Shown piece by piece: positions 7,693 through 16,844 of a stretch of DNA of 64,000 nucleotides; position 1 is the stretch's first letter; the number at the start of each line of letters is the position of its first letter. The DNA is taken from assembly GCF_029338335.1 (NCBI RefSeq), contig NZ_CP119796.1, one strand, 5' to 3'. The translations under genes were made by a program, and so were the position numbers. The notes beneath the pieces were generated by a model. The model searched no databases and was not told the DNA's origin. It saw only the letters and a program-made list of their open reading frames with translations. This DNA is from Halomontanus rarus. GTDB lineage: Archaea > Halobacteriota > Halobacteria > Halobacteriales > Natrialbaceae.

Positions 7693-8718
7693 ACTGCTGT
7701 CGTCCTCGCGCACACCGCTCTCGAGAACGCGATACGTCCGTCCACGCTTTTGACCCACGGCTTCGATCAGGTCGTAGTGGATCATCTTCGTCAGATAGTT
7801 TCGGAGGGTTCGAGTCGTCTTCGGGTCGTCGACCCGTCGTTCGTACTCCTCGTAGAGGTCGCCGGGTTCGATCTCATCTGCGTCGTCGATCACGTCGTAG
7901 AGCACCCGCTGGTGTTCGATCAACCCTTCGACGGTTTTCCGACGGATCGCGGTCCGGGCGTCCGGAATCGCCGCTGTGACGACCTCGTCGGTGATCGATT
8001 CGAGCCCCTGCCGTGTCGCCCGGCGGGCGGCCGAGCGGAGAACCCCGATTCCGACGCGGGCGTCACCCGCTGCGGCGTCGGCGATCGCTCGCAGCTGTGA
8101 GTCGGTGACGACCTCCGGTTCGAGTCCCTGACTCGCCCGTTCGGCGAGAATCGCGACGAGTTCGCCGGTGCCGTACCGGTCGAACTGCACTCGCGTCCCC
8201 GCGCGGAGTCGCGACCGAACCCGGTCGTCGAACTGTGCGAACAGTTCCTCCTCCCGATTGGCGATCAACACGAGCGAAACGTGGTGGAGTCGATGGAGAT
8301 CGTACAGCGCTTCGGTCTCTTCGAGCTGGTCGACTTCGTCCAGGATGACCACCACCGGCTGGTCGTCGGTTCGAACGAGACGCTGGAACAGCTCGTCTTT
8401 CGGCGTCGATCGGTGGACGTCGATCTCCCGTCCGGTCGCCTCGAGTACCCGATAGAGCACCCGAAACCGGGTGTACTCCTGCCAGCAGTTGATGTAGGCG
8501 GTTCGAACGTCGGGGCGCTGTTCCCGAAGTTGCTCGAGGGTGTAGCGGGCGATACACGTCTTGCCGACACCGGTCGGTCCGAATAGGAACGCGGTTTCGG
8601 GTCGGTCGCCGTAGAGCAGTGGCTCCAGGGTCTCCGAGAGGTGGGTCACCTCGTCGTGGCGGTGGACCACCTCGCTGGGGACGAAGTCCTCGCGAAGGAC
8701 GCGGCCGTCGACGATCAC
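7690..8718 (-). CDS. Orc1/Cdc6 family replication initiator paralogue
   Basis: A 342-residue AAA+ protein. Walker A is GPTGVGKT, Walker B VVILDEVDQLE, the sensor-1 region LVLIANRE, and the sensor-2 region GDARVGIGVLRSA. A C-terminal winged-helix region follows (about 255-335, TLRNYLTKMIHYDLIEAVGQ). Length is somewhat short for the family, as in accessory haloarchaeal Orc paralogues. I chose GTG 8718 (giving VIVDGRVLREDFVP, the usual family N terminus) over TTG 8811 because a TTAA-containing box lies about 28 nt upstream. It binds origins and loads MCM in the family; whether it serves an origin here is unclear. Confidence 0.88.
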   Translation of the reverse strand: MIVDGRVLREDFVPSEVVHRHDEVTHLSETLEPLLYGDRPETAFLFGPTGVGKTCIARYTLEQLREQRPDVRTAYINCWQEYTRFRVLYRVLEATGREIDVHRSTPKDELFQRLVRTDDQPVVVILDEVDQLEETEALYDLHRLHHVSLVLIANREEELFAQFDDRVRSRLRAGTRVQFDRYGTGELVAILAERASQGLEPEVVTDSQLRAIADAAAGDARVGIGVLRSAARRATRQGLESITDEVVTAAIPDARTAIRRKTVEGLIEHQRVLYDVIDDADEIEPGDLYEEYERRVDDPKTTRTLRNYLTKMIHYDLIEAVGQKRGRTYRVLESGVREDDSS

Positions 8719-8742
8719 GTCCGGCTGTTTCCTATCCAGCGA

Positions 8743-8748
8743 CTTAAG
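8743..8748 (-). promoter_or_regulatory. TATA-like box of the Orc1/Cdc6 gene
   Basis: CTTAAG (palindromic) is centred about 28 nt upstream of GTG 8718. It supports a leaderless transcript starting at the GTG and argues against the upstream TTG. Confidence 0.4.
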
Positions 8749-9114
8749 CGGTTCTGGGGTCGGTCGGACGATGTGAGCTCTCGGAGAGTGGACGTGCTCG
8801 CCACTGTACAACCCTCTTCACGCTCGAAACGAATTTCATATCCTGCCATATGGTTTATCAGGTCGTGGCCGTCCACCGATCGTTCGACTCGAGACCCGAT
8901 AATAGAGTTCACACGTGCGGATCCGTAGGATCGACGCCGAACCGGGCACTGTTCGACACCGGTTTCGACGGTCCCAATTGGCTGGATGCCAATCCGGTCG
9001 GTACACGTGGAAGCGGACATCTCCCCTTTCACCAGGGGTATTCGACGAACTAACACACCTCCAGATCGGGTCTCGCGAGTACGGATACACGGTGGTTCGA
9101 ATTCGCCTATCGAT

Positions 9115-9129
9115 GGGGGGGGGGGGGGG
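9115..9129 (+). repeat. Homopolymer run of 15 G
   Basis: An uninterrupted run of 15 guanines in non-coding DNA, exceptional in this window. It may form a quadruplex and is prone to slippage or to length error in assembly. Confidence 0.9.
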
Positions 9130-9834
9130 ATTCCACGCGACGGTCGGCGCGAGCCGTGTGAGGGGGTAACTCGAGGTTTCCGATGAGCGACTCACGGCAT
9201 TCCGCGTGGGATTCCGGGACGTGTGGTCGGGACCGTTCTTCCACCACGTCGATGCACTCCAGGTTGTGCAAACGGAGCGTTCGTCCGGTGAACGGGCGGG
9301 TGCCGTCGAACGCCACCCGGAATCGGTCCCGACGCGAGTATCTCGGGCCGTCTGATGCTCGTCGGCGTCTTACCGTAGGCGATCGGAACGCTCCGTCCAG
9401 TTCGTTTTAGATCCCGGTCGTGGCGGGTGTCCACGAATACTCGAAATTAGACGCCCTCGAGAGACGAGCATCTGTACGCTCTCCGCTTCCGATGGCGCTA
9501 TCGAATCGGTGCCGTGGTCCGTCTACCGCGGTTGCGCCGGTCTCCGTAGAGTGGTTTGTATCGAGAATCACGTCGCTCAGCGGTCGCTCAGTCGGTGGGT
9601 AGGCGTTAGCAACAGGAACTCCCTCTGTGATCGACCGGGCAAGGTAAACCGTATGAAACGATACAGAATTTGGAGGGGTGGGATCTGAAGCGACGATTCG
9701 TCTCTGGGAGGCTCGATCGCGATGAGATCCGCTCCAAGCGCATATCTCGATTCTAACGCGTTCTCCTCGAGACGAACGATCACGTCAAGTAGAAAGCCAC
9801 AACGATTTTGCTTTCGGACTCGCTAGAGGTCCCC

Positions 9835-10329
9835 GTGGCGACGAACAACGACGGTGGCGTCGATTCCCGCGACCACTCCGCTCACGCACTCGACTGGACG
9901 ACGCGGGTTCGACGTCGCGTTCTCCCGACGCTTCACCGAATCAAGGAACCGCTCGGTGGATTCGCACAGTGTACGATGCATCCCTCGGAGTACGTCGGGA
10001 CCGTTCAGCGAGAACTCGGCGAGTTTCGACCCGACCTCGAGGCCATGGAGTTCGCCCCCGAGCCGATTGCCTCGCTGAAGGTCCACGAAGACGGCCGACA
10101 GTCCGCGGGCAGCTGGGTCCGTCGGCAGTCACCGCTCGCGAAGTGGCAACTCCACGTCACCCTGTTTCGGGACGGTCGTGACGCGGTCGAGGTCTTCGCA
10201 CACCGGGAGCACTCCTGGTTACGCCACCCCTACAAGCACTACACGTCGGCGGGGTGGGATACGGCGACCGGCGTCGAACGCATGCGGTCGCTGCTGTCCG
10301 ACCACGACGTCGCCTTTCGGATCGACTGA
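9835..10329 (+). CDS. Conserved-looking hypothetical protein
   Basis: A 164-residue soluble protein of unknown function. It has regular haloarchaeal codon usage, a predicted helical N-terminal half (VRRRVLPTLHRIKEPLGG) and a C-terminal half with WQLHVTLFRDG and HREHSWLRHPYKHY. No catalytic motif is recognised. I chose GTG 9835, preceded by AGAGGT, over the upstream TTG. It stands alone between the non-coding region and the flippase-like gene. Confidence 0.7.
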   Translation: MATNNDGGVDSRDHSAHALDWTTRVRRRVLPTLHRIKEPLGGFAQCTMHPSEYVGTVQRELGEFRPDLEAMEFAPEPIASLKVHEDGRQSAGSWVRRQSPLAKWQLHVTLFRDGRDAVEVFAHREHSWLRHPYKHYTSAGWDTATGVERMRSLLSDHDVAFRID

Positions 10330-10440
10330 AACGGTATCGGCGTCTGCGACTCGAGCGGTTGTCCTGTCTTTCTCTCCAGTCACTACGCTGGTGTCGAGTG
10401 ACTTCTGACGCATCGATCGAAATTTGTCGATTACCTACGA

Positions 10441-10448
10441 TTTTGTAC
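10441..10448 (+). promoter_or_regulatory. TATA-like box of the UPF0104 gene
   Basis: TTTTGTAC lies about 25 nt upstream of ATG 10469, the usual place for a leaderless haloarchaeal promoter. It supports the ATG over the upstream in-frame start. Confidence 0.4.
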
Positions 10449-10468
10449 ACCCTTCTCGTACATCGCCT

Positions 10469-11506
10469 ATGAACGCCACGAGCGTCCGACTGACGACCGT
10501 CGCGATCGGATTCGTCGTCGCGGCCGTCGTCCTGACCGGGATGCTCGCGCTCGTCGGCTTCGAGGCGACGTTCGCTGCCATCGCCGCCGCTGACCGTCTC
10601 GTTCTCGCCTCGCTGCTCGTCGTCGTCGCGTGCTGGTTCGGCGTCTGGGCGTACACGCTTTCGGTCGTCCTCGGGATACTCGAGGTCGAACACACGCCCG
10701 TCGACGCCGTCGTCCTGTTCGGCAACGTCGTCTTCGCCAACAGTGTCGCACCCTCGACGTACCTCGGCGGGGAACCGCTGGCGGCGCTCTTACTCTCGAG
10801 ATACACCGGTCGAGACTACGAGACCGGGTTCGCCGCGGTCGCGAGCGTCGATCTGTTGAACTACGCGCCGATGCTTCCGCTCGCGGGGATCGGGCTACTG
10901 TACGTCGTTACGACGGCGGTGGTCGGTCGGACGGTCGAACTCGCGCTCGCGTTCGTCTTCCTCGTGCTCCTCGCGCTGGTGGCGACCGTCGTCGTCGGCT
11001 GGCGACGCCGCGACCGGCTCCTCACGGTGGCCGCGGTCGTCCTCGGCGGCCTCTCACAGAAGATGGACGCGGTGGTCCCGGGCGCCCACGCAGTGTCGCC
11101 AGCGACGTTCGAACGCCGGCTCGGTCAGTTCGCCGCGAACGTCGAACGGGTGTCGGGCGACCACTACAGTCTGGGATTGTCGCTCGTCTACTCGACTGCG
11201 GGGTGGGCGTTGCTCTCGGGAGTCCTGTGGCTCGCGCTGTACGCGGTCGGTCACGCCGTCGAACCCGAGGTCGTCCTGTTCGTCGTCCCCCTCGGCGCGG
11301 TTTCGAACGTCCTTCCCTTGCCGGGCGGGCTCGGAAGCGTCGAACCCGTATTCGTCGTGTTACTCGTCGCGATGACGGGGATCACCGCGCCCGACGCGAC
11401 GGCGGCGACGCTGTTGTATCGCAGTGGGACCTACTGGCTCCCGCTCCTGTTCGGGGTCGTGACGGTCGCGGTCGCCCACGTGCCGGTTCCTCGGCCGACG
11501 AACTAG
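10469..11506 (+). CDS. UPF0104 / lysylphosphatidylglycerol-synthase-like membrane protein
   Basis: A 345-residue integral membrane protein with about eight hydrophobic segments. It matches the AglD/MprF-type N-terminal flippase fold: ANSVAPSTYLGGEPLAALLL in the middle, and NVLPLPGGLGSVEPVFVVLL near the C terminus, which is the typical PxPGGLG signature. Family members move or modify lipid-linked substrates. The adjacent downstream gene is a glycosyltransferase, 93 nt away with its own TATA box, so the pair probably acts on a glycolipid or lipid-linked sugar. The exact substrate is unknown. Confidence 0.85.
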   Translation: MNATSVRLTTVAIGFVVAAVVLTGMLALVGFEATFAAIAAADRLVLASLLVVVACWFGVWAYTLSVVLGILEVEHTPVDAVVLFGNVVFANSVAPSTYLGGEPLAALLLSRYTGRDYETGFAAVASVDLLNYAPMLPLAGIGLLYVVTTAVVGRTVELALAFVFLVLLALVATVVVGWRRRDRLLTVAAVVLGGLSQKMDAVVPGAHAVSPATFERRLGQFAANVERVSGDHYSLGLSLVYSTAGWALLSGVLWLALYAVGHAVEPEVVLFVVPLGAVSNVLPLPGGLGSVEPVFVVLLVAMTGITAPDATAATLLYRSGTYWLPLLFGVVTVAVAHVPVPRPTN

Positions 11507-11567
11507 CGACGCTGCGGGTGTGCGTCTGTCCCGCCCGCCTTCGTCCGCGCCGCGTTCCGACCGAACG

Positions 11568-11574
11568 TATTATT
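11568..11574 (+). promoter_or_regulatory. TATA box of the GT4 gene
   Basis: TATTATT is centred about 29 nt upstream of ATG 11600. It indicates that the glycosyltransferase can be transcribed independently of the upstream membrane protein. Confidence 0.5.
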
Positions 11575-11599
11575 CTCCCGGCGTTGAACTACCGCACAC

Positions 11600-12715
11600 A
11601 TGTCACGAACGGAGACGGTCGCCGCGTTCACCGACCTCTACTTACCGACGGTCAACGGCGTCACATACACCGTTCGCCTCTGGCGGGAACACTGGCCGAA
11701 CTGCCGAACGGAGATGTCCGTCGTCTACCCCGAGATGGACGGCTACGACCCGTGTGACGGCGAGCATCCCATCCGCAGCGTTCGTGCACCGATGTACCCG
11801 CAGTACCGGCTCGGGTTACCGACGATCCCCGACGATCTCGAGGTCCCGGACCTCGTCCACGTCCACACGCCCTTTACCGTCGGAATCGCCGGTCTACGGT
11901 TCGCCCGCCGCCACGACGTGCCGGCGGTCGCCTCCTATCACACGCTGCTGGGCGACCGCGCGAACCAGCACGCACCACGGGGTTTCGTGGGCGGCCTGCG
12001 CGCGACGTGTCGGGCCTACGAGCGCTCGTTTTTCGAACGCGTCGACCACGTCGTCGCACCGACGTCCTTCGCTCGCGATCACCTCATAGAGCACGTCGAC
12101 GCCGACGCGTCGGTGACGGTCGTCTCCAACGGGATCGACACCGAGTTCTTCCGACCGGTCGACGCGACGGCGTTCCGACGGCTGTACGACCTTCCCGAGT
12201 CTGGAGAACGCCCCGTCGTCGGCTACACCGGCCGCCACGGTCACGAGAAGAACTTGGAAGAGGCGATCGACGCCGTCGCCGGCACCGAAGTCACGCTGGT
12301 TCTGGGCGGCGACGGCCCCGCCCGCGACGACCTCGAGGCCCACGCCGCCGACGTCGACGCCGACGTTCGATTCCTTGGCTTTCTCGAGCGCGAGGACTTG
12401 CCGGCGTTTTACTCTGCACTCGACGCCTTCGTCTTCCCGAGCCCGGTCGAGACGCAGGGGCTCGTCGCGCTCGAGGCGACCGCCTGCGGAACGCCGGTCG
12501 TCGCCGTCGACGAGGGAGCGCTCACCGATTCGGTCATCGAGGGCGAGACGGGGTACCGGTACGAACGGGGTAACCTCACGGACTTTCGACACGCCCTCTG
12601 GCGGGTCGTCGAGGAGCGCGACCGACTGTCGGACCTTTGTCGTCGCCGTCGGTCGATGTTGTCGGTTGAACACTCCCTCGAGCAACTGGCGGGAATCTAC
12701 GATCGTTTGCTGTAG
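11600..12715 (+). CDS. GT4-family glycosyltransferase
   Basis: A 371-residue GT-B fold glycosyltransferase. The N-terminal domain contains the acceptor-side motif FTDLYLPTVNGVTYTV and PDLVHVHTPF. The C-terminal nucleotide-sugar domain has VVSNGIDTEFFRP, GRHGHEKNLE and the catalytic EX7E region (ETQGLVALEATACGTPVVAV). This pattern resembles glycosyl-diacylglycerol and mannosyl transferases. Beside a UPF0104 membrane protein, membrane glycolipid synthesis is the best guess; protein N-glycosylation is an alternative. Retaining chemistry on the cytoplasmic face is expected from the family. Confidence 0.87.
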   Translation: MSRTETVAAFTDLYLPTVNGVTYTVRLWREHWPNCRTEMSVVYPEMDGYDPCDGEHPIRSVRAPMYPQYRLGLPTIPDDLEVPDLVHVHTPFTVGIAGLRFARRHDVPAVASYHTLLGDRANQHAPRGFVGGLRATCRAYERSFFERVDHVVAPTSFARDHLIEHVDADASVTVVSNGIDTEFFRPVDATAFRRLYDLPESGERPVVGYTGRHGHEKNLEEAIDAVAGTEVTLVLGGDGPARDDLEAHAADVDADVRFLGFLEREDLPAFYSALDAFVFPSPVETQGLVALEATACGTPVVAVDEGALTDSVIEGETGYRYERGNLTDFRHALWRVVEERDRLSDLCRRRRSMLSVEHSLEQLAGIYDRLL

Positions 12716-12977
12716 GGGGTGTCGTCCCGACGGTCCGAACTGGGAGGTAGCATCGCCCTGACGAATATCAACTATTCTGACAGTCACAGTGTCGTTTGCA
12801 TACTGTGAGAAGGAACCGATGAAACGCCGGTTACAGTCCCGTACTCGGTACAATCCGGCACTCGAGGTAGTCACTCGTGCTCGAATATCGATCGAACGTG
12901 TCCTTCAGGTGGTGGACACCGTCTACCGATCGTTTATCTCACGATTACTAATCAATACGGCAAATGAGCCTGCGGAT

Positions 12978-13526
12978 ATGGAGCGACGTAAAATCCTCCT
13001 GGGAAGTGGCGTCACGCTCGCAACTGCACTCGCCGGTTGCATGGGTGGTGCCGAAAACGATGGTAACGGCAACGATGAAAACGGAAACGGAGACGACACG
13101 AAAAACGGAAACGGAGACGACACGAAAAACGGAAACGGCGACGACGACGGCAGCAAAGATCACGACGACGACGCGCCCGGAATCGACGTCGACGAACTCG
13201 ACGACACGTTGTCGAAATTCGACGTCTCGGTTACGGTCGACAAACGCGACGGCGACGAACTCTACGTCGACGTCGTCGTCGGAGAGTCCTACGACAAGGA
13301 CTCGAAATCGGTTCCCGAAGGGATCGGAGACTCCGCGGCCAAGGCGATCGAGGACCGCGCCGAGTTCGCGGCCAAAATCGACACGGTGTACGTGACCGCG
13401 CTGAACGGGGACGATGTCGAAATCGCCTCGTTCAGGATCGAAGTCGACTGGCTGATCGACTACAGGGACGGCAAGCTGTCCGAAGAGGAACTCGGTGAGA
13501 AGATCTACGACACCATGTCGTCCTGA
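12978..13526 (+). CDS. Tat-type lipoprotein with Asn-Gly/Asp repeat linker
   Basis: A 182-residue exported lipoprotein. The N terminus MERRKILLGSG...LAGC has a twin Arg and a lipobox with Cys at about residue 21. A low-complexity linker of NGNGDDTK units (about 30-55), encoded by a 24-bp tandem repeat, precedes a compact domain with TVYVTALNGDDVEIASFRIE. The downstream domain function is unknown. The linker probably lifts the domain above the membrane and S-layer base. A TATA-like TTACTAAT lies about 30 nt upstream, so a leaderless start at 12978 is likely. Confidence 0.8.
   Translation: MERRKILLGSGVTLATALAGCMGGAENDGNGNDENGNGDDTKNGNGDDTKNGNGDDDGSKDHDDDAPGIDVDELDDTLSKFDVSVTVDKRDGDELYVDVVVGESYDKDSKSVPEGIGDSAAKAIEDRAEFAAKIDTVYVTALNGDDVEIASFRIEVDWLIDYRDGKLSEEELGEKIYDTMSS
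13083..13145 (+). repeat. 24-bp in-frame tandem repeat
   Basis: Two identical 24-bp units (13083-13106 and 13107-13130) and a partial third encode NGNGDDTK copies in the lipoprotein linker. The repeat keeps the reading frame, so length change would alter only linker length. Confidence 0.85.
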
Positions 13527-13704
13527 CGGGTACCGGCCAGCGACGGACTCGATCTCGAATTCGAACCTTCACGCTCGACCACCGGCCTTCGAACTCTTTT
13601 GGTACTGTGGCGATTCCAGCGATGGGTGACAGTGCTAGGACCGCTCGCAACTAGAGCGCGGAAGTCACCAAAGCGTTCATCGTCTCGTACCCGATAGCGT
13701 TCGT

Positions 13705-14103
13705 ATGGATACGGACGCGGAGGCGGAGGAAGAGCCGGAAACGGACGCGACACTGTCGTTCACCGTCTCACGCACCGGACGGTCGCTCGTCACCCTCCAC
13801 GAGGGAACCGATACGACCGCCCGTTCCGAGGCGACGGCCCAGTTGTCCGACACCCTCGAGGGACTCGTCCCGTCGACACCGGTCTCGGATTGGACGGTCG
13901 GCGACGCCGACGTCTACGAACACCCCGCCGCACCGTTCGACCCGTACACGGTCGCGGTCGAGTTCACCGTGACCGTCACTGTGACGGCGGACGACGCTGA
14001 CAGCGCCGAATCGATCGGTGCGGACGCGATCGACGACGCGCTCGAGAGCGCCGGACTCGATGGAGTTTCCTACGCGGGCGCACCCGCGGTTTCGACGCTC
14101 TGA
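13705..14103 (+). CDS. Hypothetical acidic protein
   Basis: A 132-residue soluble, very acidic protein with no recognised motif. After an Asp/Glu-rich start it shows alternating beta-type segments (TLSFTVSRTGRSLVTLHEG and YTVAVEFTVTVTVTADD) and a helical C terminus. Codon bias is normal for the window. It precedes the FIST operon in the same direction, but about 110 nt separate them and the latter has its own TATA box. Confidence 0.65.
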   Translation: MDTDAEAEEEPETDATLSFTVSRTGRSLVTLHEGTDTTARSEATAQLSDTLEGLVPSTPVSDWTVGDADVYEHPAAPFDPYTVAVEFTVTVTVTADDADSAESIGADAIDDALESAGLDGVSYAGAPAVSTL

Positions 14104-14180
14104 GATCGAACCGACCGCAACCGAAACGCCGTCGATCACGGACGGTCGAAGAACCGCTCGGAAGTGTTCGTTTCCGAACG

Positions 14181-14187
14181 TTATTAG
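14181..14187 (+). promoter_or_regulatory. TATA box of the FIST-kinase operon
   Basis: TTATTAG is centred about 28 nt upstream of ATG 14212, consistent with a leaderless start there rather than the in-frame start at 14188. Confidence 0.5.
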
Positions 14188-14211
14188 TTGTGGAACGACG
14201 TGTTGCTATTC

Positions 14212-15417
14212 ATGAGAACCTCGATCGGTACCGCACTTGCAACCGGAACTGACGGACGAAAGGTCGGGAGCGAGGCGGCCGCGTCCGCGCTCGCCGACTT
14301 GCCGACCGATCGCGTCGACTTCTGTCAAGTGTTTTGTTCGATCGAGTACGAGTACGAGGTCGTCCTCGAGGGGATTCGCGAGATCGTCGGCACCGACGCG
14401 GCGTTGATCGGCTGTTCGACCGCGTCGGCGTTCACCGAACGCGAGGTCGCCGAGGGTGCCGTCGCCGTCTCGCTGGTCACAAGCGACACGCTAACGTTCG
14501 TCACCGGGTTCGGAACGGGGCTCCGGGAGAACGTCTCGCGAGCGGTTCGCGAGGCGGTCGAGGACTTCCCCGCCGCGGTCGACGGCTACCCGTACCTGTC
14601 GGCGATCAACCTCCACGACGGACTCAGCAGCGTCGGCGAAGAACTGGCGCTGGTCACCCAGCAGAAACTCGGTCCCACGGTCAGCATCGTCGGTGGCTCC
14701 GCCGCCGACGACCACCAGCTCGAGGCGACCCACGTCTTCCACGGCGATACCGTCGCTCGCGACGCCGTCGTGCTCGCACTGATCGCGTCGAAAGAGCGGC
14801 CGATCGTCTCGGTTCGACACGGGCACGAACCACTCTCGGACCCGGTCGAGGTCACCCGTTCGGCGGGCTCTGACGTCTTCGAACTCGACGGAAAACCCGC
14901 CTTCGAGGTCTGGAAGGACGCCGTCAGGGAACCGGTCCGCGAGGAGTTCGGCGTCGAAATCGACGACCTCGAGGCGGGGGATCAACTCCTCCAGCGGATC
15001 ATGTGCGAGTTCGAGTTCGGAATCGATCAGGGCGAGGGTCGCTACAAGATGCGGTGGCCGTGGGTCGAAGACGACTATCAGGTCCTCCGGTTCGCACTCG
15101 ACATCCCGGAGGGCACCGTATTCAGGGTGATGCACGGCGCGTCCGACGCCCAGATCGAATCCGCGCGTGAGGCCGCCGAGACCGCCGCCGAGAAAGCCGA
15201 GACGGAGGGAGCGGGGATCGCCGGTGCGTTCGTCTACGACTGCGCCTGCCGCGGCATCGTCCTCGGCGAGGAGTTCCCGGTCGCCGTCGAGGCGATCGCC
15301 GACGAACTCGAGGTGCCGTTCGTTGGATTCGAGACCTACGGAGAGATGTGTATGGGACTGGGACAGTTTAGCGGGTTCCACAATACAACGACCGTTATTT
15401 TACTCCTTCCAGAATGA
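14212..15417 (+). CDS. FIST-domain small-ligand sensor protein
   Basis: A 401-residue protein with FIST_N (about 20-200; ALIGCSTASAF, VSIVGGSAADD) and FIST_C (about 220-385; GFETYGEMCMGLGQFSGFHN) domains. FIST proteins bind small ligands such as amino acids and usually act with signalling proteins; this was proposed for the family from genomic context. The next gene, a histidine kinase, starts only 1 nt after the stop (TGACATG), so the two form one operon and likely one pathway. The conserved C-terminal Glu-Thr-Tyr-Gly-Glu stretch is intact. Confidence 0.9.
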   Translation: MRTSIGTALATGTDGRKVGSEAAASALADLPTDRVDFCQVFCSIEYEYEVVLEGIREIVGTDAALIGCSTASAFTEREVAEGAVAVSLVTSDTLTFVTGFGTGLRENVSRAVREAVEDFPAAVDGYPYLSAINLHDGLSSVGEELALVTQQKLGPTVSIVGGSAADDHQLEATHVFHGDTVARDAVVLALIASKERPIVSVRHGHEPLSDPVEVTRSAGSDVFELDGKPAFEVWKDAVREPVREEFGVEIDDLEAGDQLLQRIMCEFEFGIDQGEGRYKMRWPWVEDDYQVLRFALDIPEGTVFRVMHGASDAQIESAREAAETAAEKAETEGAGIAGAFVYDCACRGIVLGEEFPVAVEAIADELEVPFVGFETYGEMCMGLGQFSGFHNTTTVILLLPE

Positions 15418-15418
15418 C

Positions 15419-16810
15419 ATGAATCACCGGGAACTCGTCGCGAAATTCAGCCAGACCGTCGGCGTCGAAAAGGCCGAATCGCTGATCGCCGACGCACTCG
15501 CGGAACTCGAGATCGAACACGCCGAATCGTATACGCACCACGAACTGGCGGATATCTGTGAGACGATCCAGCGGACGAACGACGGGTACGTCGGACTCGT
15601 CGCGAACGAGATCCGCGTCTACGAACAGGCCCAACAGCGATTCGACGCGTTGCTTGACGAAATCACGGATCCGATCGTCACCGTGACGTTCGAGGACTCG
15701 ATCCCGATCGTCGCGGCGATGAACCCCGCGTTCGAGGCGACGTTCGACTGCGACGCCTCCGCGGTCGGTCAGCCCCTCCCGGCCGTGATCGAGACCGACG
15801 AGACCGACGACCGCGGCGACGTGATCGATCGCTGGTTTCGATCCGACCGCAGCGACGGCACCGAAATTCAGTATCGGACCGACGGCGAACTTCGAACCTT
15901 CCTCTTTCGGTCGGTCGTCGTGACTCGCGAGAACGGCGACGTCGAAGGCTACGGCATCTACACGGACATCACCGACCGAAAACACCGCGAGCGCCGCCTC
16001 GAGCACCAGAACGAACAGCTCGAGCGATTCGCCAGCGTCGTGAGCCACGACCTCCGCAACCCGCTGACGCTCGCCGAAGGACACCTGGAGCTGGCGACGG
16101 ACATGGTCGAGGACGAGGCTGCCCACGAACACCTCCAGAAGGTCGACGAAGCACACCAGCGGATGAGTCAACTCGTCGAGGATCTGTTGGCCCTCGCCCG
16201 TCAGGGACAGATCGTCGACTCGCCGGCGGTCGTCTCGTTCGCGGACGTCCTCAGCGAGGCGTGGTCGACCGTTTCGACGGACCCGATCGAACTCGAGGTC
16301 GAGGACGGGACCGGGACCGAGACCGATACTGAGACTGAGACCGACGTTGGAAACGATGTCCACGTCGCCCTCGAGGCCGACCGACCTCGATTGCGCCAGT
16401 TGCTCGAGAACCTCTTTCGCAACTGTGTCGAACACGGGTCGACGACCGACCGAGCGGCGTCCGACGATCGACTCGGGCGTTCGTCTTCGTCTTCACCGCC
16501 GACGACTCGAGGCGCTCGTGACGAAAACAGGCGACCGCCCGCTGATCGGGCCCCGGTTACGGTTCGCGTCGGGCTGCTCGAGGACGACCGCGACGGCTTC
16601 TACGTCGCCGACGACGGCCCGGGAATCGATCCCGAAGACCGCGAGACCGTCTTCGAACACGGCTATACGACCCGATCGGAGGGAACGGGATTCGGTCTCG
16701 CTATCGTCCGCGCGATCGTCGACGCCCACGAGTGGTCGATTTCGGTCACCGACAGTCGGGAGGGAGGGGCGCGGTTCGAAATCGACGGCGTCACGTTCGC
16801 CGACGGGTGA
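15419..16810 (+). CDS. PAS histidine kinase partnered with FIST protein
   Basis: A 463-residue kinase. Residues 1-75 form a helical domain (MNHRELVAKFSQTVGVEKAE...) that I see as FIST-linked. A PAS domain follows (about 80-190), then HisKA with the phospho-His in VVSHDLRNPL (about 210), then HATPase_c with N box LLENLFRNCVEHG, G1 ADDGPGID and G2 GTGFGLAI. Two low-complexity inserts interrupt the catalytic part: a Thr/Glu/Asp hexamer repeat near 300 and a Ser/Pro/Arg-rich stretch of about 40 residues between N and G1 boxes. It is a single-ended orphan kinase: no response regulator is adjacent. Confidence 0.9.
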   Translation: MNHRELVAKFSQTVGVEKAESLIADALAELEIEHAESYTHHELADICETIQRTNDGYVGLVANEIRVYEQAQQRFDALLDEITDPIVTVTFEDSIPIVAAMNPAFEATFDCDASAVGQPLPAVIETDETDDRGDVIDRWFRSDRSDGTEIQYRTDGELRTFLFRSVVVTRENGDVEGYGIYTDITDRKHRERRLEHQNEQLERFASVVSHDLRNPLTLAEGHLELATDMVEDEAAHEHLQKVDEAHQRMSQLVEDLLALARQGQIVDSPAVVSFADVLSEAWSTVSTDPIELEVEDGTGTETDTETETDVGNDVHVALEADRPRLRQLLENLFRNCVEHGSTTDRAASDDRLGRSSSSSPPTTRGARDENRRPPADRAPVTVRVGLLEDDRDGFYVADDGPGIDPEDRETVFEHGYTTRSEGTGFGLAIVRAIVDAHEWSISVTDSREGGARFEIDGVTFADG

Positions 16811-16844
16811 TCGGCGTCGGCGCCGTCGAGGCTCTATCGTGCCG

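Larger units (their letters stand above)
8719..9834. other. 1.1-kb region without a supported gene
   Basis: No frame on either strand combines haloarchaeal codon bias with a plausible start. Visible features are an AT-richer patch at about 8830-8860, a short dyad CCCCT-TTCACC-AGGGG near 9024-9039, and the G15 run at 9115-9129. I saw no convincing origin-recognition boxes in spite of the neighbouring Orc1/Cdc6 gene. It could be a decayed insertion next to the IS605-type end. Confidence 0.5.

Noticed and set aside
9789..9815. Second IS605-type end (GAAAGC...GCTTTC)
   Set aside because: The stem is only 6 bp with a long loop and lacks the conserved flanks seen at 7650-7692.
8719..9834. Replication origin
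   Set aside because: Neighbouring Orc1/Cdc6 invites it, but I could not point to repeated origin-recognition boxes, so it is kept only as a finding.
12789..12977. N-terminal extension of the lipoprotein gene
   Set aside because: ATG 12978 gives a proper twin-Arg lipoprotein signal and has a TATA-like box at the right distance; the upstream part would destroy the signal.
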